A stretch of 17,317 bases of DNA. Source: JACDAN01 sp036380355. Lineage in GTDB: Bacteria; Actinomycetota; Thermoleophilia; Gaiellales; Gaiellaceae. The position numbers were made by a program, and so were the translations under genes. The stretch is taken from NCBI GenBank assembly GCA_036380355.1, contig DASVEW010000102.1:1-17317 (forward strand), given 5' to 3'. The number at the start of each line of letters is the position of its first letter. Within the stretch, counting starts at the first letter, position 1. The notes under the pieces are model-generated. The model saw only the letters and a program-made list of their open reading frames with translations, ran no database searches and was not told where the DNA came from. Below, in pieces: positions 12,984 to 17,317 of the stretch.

Positions 12984-13373
12984 GTGGCGCGCCGCTCCAG
13001 TCCTGCACGCCTGGTCATCGCCCTCGCCGTGGCGGCGATGCTCGCCGTCTTCCTGCTCTACACGTCGATCGCCGGCGGGACGCCGCAGCTCCGCCCGAGC
13101 CAGCTGCAGGGCCGAAGCGGCGAGGTCACGATCGTCGGCAAGGTCGTCGCGCCCGTCCAGCGCAGCGGCCGGACGATCCGCTTCCGCATCGAGGACGTCG
13201 AGGGCGGCTCGTCCGTCCGGCTCCCGGTGACCTACACCGGCTCGGTGCCGGACATGTTCCGCGCCGGACGTGACATCTCGCTGAAGGGCCGGCTCCGGAA
13301 CGGCACCTTCGTCGGCGCGTCGGGGACGCTCGTGACGAAGTGCCCGTCCAAGTACAGCTCTAAGAAGGACTAA
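12984..13373 (+). CDS. ccmE: Cytochrome c maturation haem chaperone CcmE, CxxxY variant
   Basis: A 129-aa membrane-anchored haem chaperone of System I cytochrome c maturation. One N-terminal transmembrane anchor (about residues 9-30) is followed by an extracytoplasmic OB-fold beta barrel (GEVTIVGKVV ... FRIEDVEGGSSVRLPVTYTG ... ISLKGRL). In E. coli CcmE haem is bound covalently by the His of an HxxxY motif; here the equivalent place after GTLVTK reads CPSKY (120-124), so Cys120 replaces His. CxxxY-type CcmE proteins are known from Desulfovibrio and archaea. The start is GTG 12984, with a TANNNT element six bases upstream. Its stop overlaps the ccmF start as TAATG, so the two are translationally coupled. 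CcmA-D would be needed and are not in the window. Confidence 0.93.
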   Translation: MARRSSPARLVIALAVAAMLAVFLLYTSIAGGTPQLRPSQLQGRSGEVTIVGKVVAPVQRSGRTIRFRIEDVEGGSSVRLPVTYTGSVPDMFRAGRDISLKGRLRNGTFVGASGTLVTKCPSKYSSKKD

Positions 13374-15367
13374 TGCCGGAGCTGGGGCGCGCAGCGCTCA
13401 TCGTCTGCCTCGGCCTGGCCGTGTACGCGGTCGTGGCGGGCGCGATAGCGGCCTGGCAGCGAAGGCAGCGGCTCGCGGAATCGGCGGAGAACGCGGTCGT
13501 CGCGTCTTTCGCTACGGCGCTCGTCGCCTCGGCCGTCCTGCTGGTCGCGCTCGTCCAGAACGACTTCGGCCTCGTCTACGTCGCCGACCACACGAGCCGG
13601 GAGCTCCCGCTTGCCTACACGATCTCGGCGTTCTGGGGCGGCCAGGAGGGCTCGCTGCTCCTCTGGCTGCTGATCCTGACGGGGTTCTCGGCGGCCGCCG
13701 TCCTGCTCGGGCGCCGCTCGGCGCCGAGCCTCCTCGCCTGGGCGGTGCCGATCCTCGGCGGCGTGATCGTCTTCTTCTCCTTCATGCTCGTCGCCGTCTC
13801 GAGCCCGTTCGCGACACAGGCCGCGCCCGCGGACGGCGCGGGCCTCAATCCGAGCCTCCAGAACCCGTACATGCTCGCCCACCCGCCGATGCTCTACCTC
13901 GGCTTCGTGGGCCTCACGATCCCGTTCGCTTTCGCCATGGGGGCGCTCGCGGGGCGGCGGAGCGACGAGCTCTGGATCGTCGTCACACGCCGCTGGACGC
14001 TCGTCGCCTGGACGTTCCTCGGTTTCGGGCAGCTTCTCGGCGCCCACTGGGCGTACGTGGAGGTGGGGTGGGGAGGCTACTTCGCGTGGGATCCGGTCGA
14101 GAACGCCGCGCTCATGCCGTGGCTTGCGGCGACCGCGTTCCTGCACTCCGTGATGATCCAGGAGAAGCGCGGGATGCTGAAGATCTGGAACGTCGTGCTC
14201 GTGATCGGGGCGTTCGCGCTCGCGCTCTTCGGCACCTTCCTGACGCGCTCCGGGATTATCAGCTCGATCCACTCGTTCACGGAGAGCTCCATCGGTCCGT
14301 GGTTCCTCGGCTTCATCGGCGTCGTCCTGGCCGGCTCGATCGCGCTCGTGCTCTCGCGGGTGGCGCTGCTGCGCTCGAAGACCCGGCTCGAGTCGCCCGT
14401 GTCGCGCGAGGCGACCTTCCTCTACAACAACCTCCTGCTCGTCGCGTTCTGCCTGACGATCCTCTGGGGCGTCCTCTACCCGATCCTGACGGAGGCGCTC
14501 CGCGGCGAGCCGGTCACGGTCGGGCCGCCGTACTACAACTTCTTCCTCAAGGCGTTCGGCCTGCCCCTCCTGCTGCTGATGGGGATCGGGCCTCTGATCG
14601 CCTGGCGGCGCGCGTCGGTGCGGGGACTGGGGCGGACGTTCGCCTGGCCTGCCGCCGTCGCGCTGGCCTGCGGCGCGATCCTGCTCGCGCTCGGCGCCGG
14701 CTCGTCGATCCCGGGCCTCGTCGGCTACACGTTCTGCGCCTTCGTCCTCGCGTCGATCGTCCTCGAGTTCACGCGCGGGACACGGGCCCGGCATGCGCTC
14801 GGCAGCGCGTCCTGGCCGGGCGCCTTCACGTCGCTCGTCGCCCGCAACCGCCGCCGCTACGGCGGCTACGTCGTCCACGCCTCGATCGTCCTCCTGGCGA
14901 TCGGCGTCGTCGGCTCGAGCGCGTACGACACCGTCGCCGAGCAGCGCCTGCGGCCGGGCGAGGCGATGGCGATCGGGAGCTACGACCTCCGGTACCGGCA
15001 GGTCGAGCAGCGGCGCGGCGCCAACGCGCAGGAGCTCCGCGCGATCGTCGACGTCTCACGCGACGGTAAGCGCCTCGGGACGCTCGAGCCGGGCAAGAAC
15101 CGCTACTTCGCCGAGCAGCAGGTCTCGAACGAGGCGGCGATCCGGTCCGACCGGCTGAACGGCGAAGACCTCTTCCTGGTCGCCGACCAGATCGATCCGG
15201 ACGGGACGCTCTTCCTCAGGGCTCTCGTCAAGCCGCTCGTGAACCTGATCTGGATCGCCGGCTTCGTCTTCCTGGGCGGAGCCGCGATCGCGCTCTGGCC
15301 GGATGCCAGGGAGCAGCGCCGCCTCGCGCTCCGGTACGGCGGCCGCGAGGCGCTCGCGAGAGCGTGA
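13373..15367 (+). CDS. ccmF: Cytochrome c haem lyase subunit CcmF
   Basis: A 664-aa polytopic membrane protein of the CcmF/CcsA haem-handling family, close to the usual CcmF length. The tryptophan-rich WWD segment is GWGGYFAWDPVENAALMPW (232-250). Candidate haem-ligand histidines in the expected order are His170 (LAHPPM), His258 (FLHSVM), His300 (SIHSFT) and His502 (VVHASI), corresponding to the two periplasmic and two transmembrane His of E. coli CcmF. About 14-15 hydrophobic segments and a large extracytoplasmic loop (about 515-610) precede the last membrane helix. It ligates haem from CcmE to apocytochrome CXXCH thiols at the outer face of the membrane. ATG 13373 overlaps the ccmE stop by one base, and its stop overlaps the next gene (GTGA). 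Confidence 0.96.
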   Translation: MPELGRAALIVCLGLAVYAVVAGAIAAWQRRQRLAESAENAVVASFATALVASAVLLVALVQNDFGLVYVADHTSRELPLAYTISAFWGGQEGSLLLWLLILTGFSAAAVLLGRRSAPSLLAWAVPILGGVIVFFSFMLVAVSSPFATQAAPADGAGLNPSLQNPYMLAHPPMLYLGFVGLTIPFAFAMGALAGRRSDELWIVVTRRWTLVAWTFLGFGQLLGAHWAYVEVGWGGYFAWDPVENAALMPWLAATAFLHSVMIQEKRGMLKIWNVVLVIGAFALALFGTFLTRSGIISSIHSFTESSIGPWFLGFIGVVLAGSIALVLSRVALLRSKTRLESPVSREATFLYNNLLLVAFCLTILWGVLYPILTEALRGEPVTVGPPYYNFFLKAFGLPLLLLMGIGPLIAWRRASVRGLGRTFAWPAAVALACGAILLALGAGSSIPGLVGYTFCAFVLASIVLEFTRGTRARHALGSASWPGAFTSLVARNRRRYGGYVVHASIVLLAIGVVGSSAYDTVAEQRLRPGEAMAIGSYDLRYRQVEQRRGANAQELRAIVDVSRDGKRLGTLEPGKNRYFAEQQVSNEAAIRSDRLNGEDLFLVADQIDPDGTLFLRALVKPLVNLIWIAGFVFLGGAAIALWPDAREQRRLALRYGGREALARA

Positions 15368-15696
15368 GCCCCGAGCTCGTTCTCGGCGCGCTGCTCGCGG
15401 CGGCCGCCGTGGTGTTCGTGGCCGTCCCGTTCCTGCGTGCCGAGGACCCTCCCGCGCCGCTCCCACCCGCCGACGAGACCCTGGCGGCGGCCGAGGAGCG
15501 GGACCGCGTCCTCGCGGAGCTCAAGGAGCTCGAGTTCGACCACCGGACGGGCAAGATCACCGACGAGGACTACCGCGCCCAGGTGCAGCCGCTCCGCCGG
15601 CGGGCGGCGGAGATGTTGCCAACCGAGGCGCCGGAAGAGGCCTCCGAGCAGCGATTTTCTCCGCCAACCCTTCCGTCCAGCCGATCCGACCGGTAG
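15364..15696 (+). CDS. CcmI-like N-terminal module (short cytochrome c biogenesis protein)
   Basis: A 110-aa protein starting at GTG 15364, whose TGA-containing overlap (GTGA) with ccmF predicts coupling. It has one N-terminal transmembrane helix (about residues 4-24), a short Pro-rich linker, and the cytoplasmic coiled segment typical of CcmI N-termini: AEERDRVLAELKELEFDHRTGKITDEDYRAQ (in parts), that is, LxELExD then GKI and DY. Full-length CcmI/CycH also carries a periplasmic TPR domain that binds apocytochrome c. That domain is missing, so either this organism uses a minimal version or the TPR part is encoded elsewhere. The last 20 residues are low complexity. Confidence 0.75.
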   Translation: MSPELVLGALLAAAAVVFVAVPFLRAEDPPAPLPPADETLAAAEERDRVLAELKELEFDHRTGKITDEDYRAQVQPLRRRAAEMLPTEAPEEASEQRFSPPTLPSSRSDR

Positions 15697-15699
15697 GAT
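15694..15699 (+). promoter_or_regulatory. Possible -10 element for the M23 peptidase gene
   Basis: TAGGAT matches TANNNT and overlaps the TAG stop of the ccmI-like gene; the hexamer 17 bases upstream is TTCCGT (15671-15676). A transcript from here would carry a leader of about 48 bases containing the GC hairpin at 15709-15739. Weak evidence: one hexamer match only. Confidence 0.3.
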
Positions 15700-15708
15700 G
15701 CCGCGATC

Positions 15709-15739
15709 ACGGGCCCGGGAGGGAGGTCTCCCCGGCCCG
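15709..15739 (+). other. GC-rich leader hairpin before the M23 peptidase start
   Basis: In the 57-base gap between the ccmI-like stop and ATG 15754, CGGGCC near 15709 can pair with GGCCCG near 15739. Most of the intervening GGGAGGGAGG can pair with the CTCCCC that follows. The purine-rich block is the only Shine-Dalgarno-like sequence near this start, so the fold could limit ribosome access. There is no U-tract, so it is unlikely to be an intrinsic terminator for the ccm unit. Confidence 0.4.
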
Positions 15740-15753
15740 CGAACACGGTCCCA

Positions 15754-16935
15754 ATGGCTCGACGAATCGTCTGCAGCCTCGTTCTCGTCCTGCTCGTCGC
15801 GGCTCCAGCTTCGGGCAGCCTCTACGACCGGAAGGAGCGACTCGACCAGCAGGCGCAGGCGCTGCAGTCGAAGGCCGACGCTGCACGGGCGCGCGAGGAG
15901 GCGCTTCGAGCCGAGATCGCGTCGGTCTCGGAGCGGATCCAGGCGCTCGAGGCGGAGGTCGGCGACGTCTCCACACGGCTGGCCGCCCTCGAGGAGGATC
16001 TTGCGCTGCACCAGCGCAAGCTCGAGGCGGTGAAGGCGCTCTACCGCCTCCAGAGCGAGCGGCTCGAATATCTCCGCGGCCAGTACGGCGTCGCGCAGGA
16101 GCGCCTGGCCGACCGTCTTGTCGCGATCTACGAGGGCGAGGATCCGACGACCCTGGACATCGTCCTCGAGGCCTCGAGCTTCAGTGACGTGCTCGACCAG
16201 ATCGACTACCTCGACTCGATCGCGGCTCAGGATCGACGCGTGGTGCGGCACGTCGCCGGCGCACGCGACCACATGCGCGAGCTCAAGGAGCGCACCGGGA
16301 AGACGAAGGACCGCGTGGCTGCCATCACCCGCGTCGTGGAGATCCGCACGCAGCAGCAGCGCGCGGCTTACGACCAGCTGCTGATCTCCCGTCAGGGGCT
16401 CGCCCAGGCGCGCAGCTCCAAGCGCGAGCACGCGCACGCGGCCCACGAGGCCGCGGAACAGTACGAGGGCAAGGCGGAGGAGCTGCTGAAGGTGAGCGCC
16501 CAGCTGGCAGCGCGCATCAATGCGGCGCAGGCCACCGCAAGCTACTCCAGCGCAGGGGACGGAACGGTGTCGGCGAGCGGCCTCGTCTGGCCGGTCAGCG
16601 GACCGGTCGTCAGCGGCTACGGCCTGCGCTGGGGCCGGATGCACGAGGGCATCGACATCGCCGCCGGGTACGGGACGCCGATCCGCGCGTCGGCGTCCGG
16701 GAACGTGATCTACGCGGGCTGGATGGGCGGCTACGGCAACCTCATCATCATCGACCACGGCAACGGGCTCGCGACCGCGTACGCACATCAGTCCAGCTTC
16801 CTCGTGGGCGGCGGCACCGTCTCCCAGGGCCAGACGATCGGCTACGTGGGCTGCACGGGGCACTGCTACGGCCCGCACCTCCACTTCGAGGTGCGCGTCA
16901 ACGGCGGCGCCGTCGACCCGCTCGGCTACCTCTAG
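15754..16935 (+). CDS. Secreted coiled-coil LytM/M23 peptidase (EnvC/NlpD-like)
   Basis: A 393-aa exported protein. A signal peptide (residues 1 to about 22, hydrophobic VCSLVLVLLVAAPASG) precedes long coiled-coil helices (about 25-125 and 160-260), with heptads such as ERIQALEAEVGDVSTRLAAL. A C-terminal LytM/peptidase M23 domain follows (about 285-393). The zinc ligands of active M23 enzymes are present: His297 and Asp301 in MHEGID, and His377 in PHLHFEV, with His345 (YAHQS) and His375 as catalytic histidines. It should therefore be a working endopeptidase, unlike the degenerate EnvC type. Role: trimming peptidoglycan crosslinks during division or growth, with the coiled coil as autoinhibitory or partner-binding arm (known for EnvC-like proteins; inferred here). 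It follows the ccm genes but is probably separately expressed. Confidence 0.93.
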   Translation: MARRIVCSLVLVLLVAAPASGSLYDRKERLDQQAQALQSKADAARAREEALRAEIASVSERIQALEAEVGDVSTRLAALEEDLALHQRKLEAVKALYRLQSERLEYLRGQYGVAQERLADRLVAIYEGEDPTTLDIVLEASSFSDVLDQIDYLDSIAAQDRRVVRHVAGARDHMRELKERTGKTKDRVAAITRVVEIRTQQQRAAYDQLLISRQGLAQARSSKREHAHAAHEAAEQYEGKAEELLKVSAQLAARINAAQATASYSSAGDGTVSASGLVWPVSGPVVSGYGLRWGRMHEGIDIAAGYGTPIRASASGNVIYAGWMGGYGNLIIIDHGNGLATAYAHQSSFLVGGGTVSQGQTIGYVGCTGHCYGPHLHFEVRVNGGAVDPLGYL

Positions 16936-16951
16936 TGTCGCTGCGCGCTTT

Positions 16952-16979
16952 TCGCGCAAAGTCTCACGACTTTGCGCGA
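16952..16979. repeat. Perfect 12-bp inverted repeat just after the M23 gene
   Basis: TCGCGCAAAGTC (16952-16963), loop TCAC, then GACTTTGCGCGA (16968-16979). The left arm can alternatively pair with GCGCG at 16943-16947 across a CTTTT loop, so two hairpins compete for 16953-16957. It starts 16 bases past the stop codon, as a terminator would, but no T-tract follows. Confidence 0.75.
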
Positions 16980-16995
16980 CCGTACTAAGCCGGGC

Positions 16996-17030
16996 GCCGG
17001 CTTCGCCGGCACGCGGCCGCGTTGCGCGGC
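16996..17030. repeat. Two adjacent short perfect hairpins
   Basis: GCCGGC-TTC-GCCGGC (16996-17010) is followed five bases later by GCCGCG-TTG-CGCGGC (17016-17030). Both have 6-bp perfect arms and three-base loops. Confidence 0.7.
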
Positions 17031-17060
17031 GCGACTTCCTTTTACCTACGGCCGTGGAGG

Positions 17061-17081
17061 GGAACGGGCGGAGCCCGTTCC
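17061..17081. repeat. Palindromic repeat copy 1 (GGAACGGGC arms, GGA loop)
   Basis: GGAACGGGC (17061-17069), loop GGA, GCCCGTTCC (17073-17081): a perfect 9-bp stem. The same arms recur at 17238-17258 with a different loop. Flanking CCTTTTAC (17037-17044) and GTAAGG (17087-17092) could close an outer helix. Confidence 0.75.
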
Positions 17082-17105
17082 GCGGCGTAAGGAGAAAAAT
17101 CCCCC

Positions 17106-17129
17106 ATGTTTGAAGCTGGGGCCTTATAG
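17106..17129 (+). CDS. Possible 7-codon micro-ORF with Shine-Dalgarno
   Basis: ATG 17106 begins MFEAGAL and stops at TAG 17127-17129. AAGGAG (17089-17094) lies 11 bases upstream across an A-rich spacer, the clearest ribosome binding site in this otherwise gene-free region. The arms TAAGG (17088-17092) and CCTTA (17122-17126), and CCCC/GGGG around the ATG, could pair and hide it. It could be a leader peptide for a gene right of the window or chance. Confidence 0.2.
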   Translation: MFEAGAL

Positions 17130-17188
17130 TTTCCGCGCTGCAGGCCTCGCGCGCTTCTGGCTTGCGGCACTGTCGTCTCCCGACGGCG

Positions 17189-17223
17189 CCGGCCGCCCTC
17201 TGGGGCGGCCGGTCGTTTCTCTC
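17189..17223 (+). terminator. Intrinsic-terminator-like stem-loop
   Basis: A perfect 10-bp GC stem, CCGGCCGCCC (17189-17198) and GGGCGGCCGG (17203-17212) around loop TCTG, is followed by a pyrimidine-rich TCGTTTCTCTC tract. It is the best terminator candidate in the window for rightward transcription. It sits about 250 bases beyond the M23 stop, so it could end that mRNA or a separate small RNA from this region. Confidence 0.5.
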
Positions 17224-17230
17224 AGAGCTG

Positions 17231-17268
17231 GCGCCGCGGAACGGGCTTTGCCCGTTCCGCCCGGGCGC
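17231..17268. repeat. Palindromic repeat copy 2 (GGAACGGGC arms, TTT loop) in an extended hairpin
   Basis: GCGGAACGGGC (17236-17246), loop TTT, GCCCGTTCCGC (17250-17260) is a perfect 11-bp stem sharing its nine inner pairs with the repeat at 17061. GCGCC (17231-17235) and GGCGC (17264-17268) extend it with a CCG bulge. Confidence 0.75.
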
Positions 17269-17317
17269 TCCTTTGCAAGGCGGATCCAGTAGCGCCTCGC
17301 ATGCCGCGCGGCGCGAA

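Larger units (their letters stand above)
16936..17317. other. Gene-free, hairpin-rich 3' region
   Basis: No convincing protein gene lies in these 382 bases. A + strand frame from 16972 to 17292 is open but starts at TTG, has no ribosome binding site and translates through hairpin arms, so it is probably spurious. The stretch holds at least six perfect or near-perfect inverted repeats, one of which (GGAACGGGC-N3-GCCCGTTCC) is present twice. There is also a possible 7-codon ORF and a terminator-like stem. It may be a cluster of REP-like palindromes, a structured RNA or both. I see no tRNA, tmRNA, SRP RNA or RNase P RNA core motif. Confidence 0.6.

Noticed and set aside
15697..15753. ydaO/yuaA c-di-AMP riboswitch before the M23 peptidase
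   Set aside because: Known to precede cell-wall hydrolases in actinobacteria, but the 57-base gap is far too short and lacks the conserved core.
13370..16959. Long minus-strand frames (502 and 618 codons) opposite ccmF and the M23 peptidase
   Set aside because: Compositionally biased Arg/Asp/Glu/Ala translations without motifs; the + strand carries CcmF His/WWD motifs and M23 zinc ligands.
16972..17292. 106-codon + strand frame in the hairpin-rich 3' region
   Set aside because: TTG start, no ribosome binding site, passes through several perfect hairpin arms and has no recognisable domain. An open frame of this length is expected by chance at this GC content.
16936..17317. tRNA, tmRNA, SRP RNA, RNase P RNA or 6C RNA in the 3' region
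   Set aside because: No cloverleaf, no conserved core motif of any of these, and no C-rich loop pair as in 6C RNA.
1..17317. CRISPR array, insertion sequence, prophage or attachment site
   Set aside because: No regularly spaced direct repeats, transposase, integrase or phage structural frame was seen. Composition is uniform apart from the AT-richer operator and the 3' region.

Overview
The window is very GC-rich, intron-free and densely packed DNA that reads as a bacterial chromosome, probably a high-GC actinobacterium. The Thermoleophilia (Gaiellales/Solirubrobacterales) type fits best. That placement is an inference from base composition, TANNNT-like leaderless promoters and a System I (Ccm) cytochrome c maturation locus; no rRNA or marker phylogeny is available. 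I see no tRNA, rRNA, CRISPR array, transposase or phage gene.

Layout. (1) 1-1294: the left edge carries the end of an unidentified + strand ORF (2-76). It runs against a leftward TIM-barrel endonuclease-IV/sugar-isomerase-like gene (start at 858). Divergent from that gene is a universal stress protein (875-1294). (2) 1296-12489, minus strand: a nine-gene operon of about 11.2 kb in which all eight junctions overlap by 1 or 4 bases. In transcription order it encodes a COG4671/MurG-like GT-B glycosyltransferase, two GT4 glycosyltransferases, a 1024-aa ABC exporter fused to a kinase-like (APH-type) domain, a stand-alone APH-like phosphotransferase, three tandem sulfotransferases and a TauE/SafE-type membrane transporter. 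(3) 12490-12712: a divergent control region with two tandem 16-bp palindromes. (4) 12713-15696, plus strand: an 81-aa orphan, then ccmE, ccmF and a short ccmI-like gene. (5) 15754-16935: a secreted coiled-coil LytM/M23 peptidase. (6) 16936-17317: a gene-free, hairpin-rich stretch.

The most interesting object is the nine-gene minus-strand operon. Its content suggests assembly, PAPS-dependent sulfation and ABC-driven export of a glycan, glycolipid or small glycoside. Kinase-like domains are present both as part of the exporter and as a separate protein, and a sulfur-anion-type permease is translationally coupled at the end. I do not recognise it as a named pathway; the product is unknown and the functional reading is inference.

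The rightward block supplies the late steps of cytochrome c maturation: haem chaperone CcmE (CxxxY type), haem lyase CcmF and a membrane-anchored CcmI-like N-terminal module. CcmA-D are not in the window. Three genes (TIM-barrel gene, 81-aa orphan, ccmE) have a TANNNT hexamer exactly 6 nt before the start codon and no Shine-Dalgarno sequence, which suggests leaderless transcripts.
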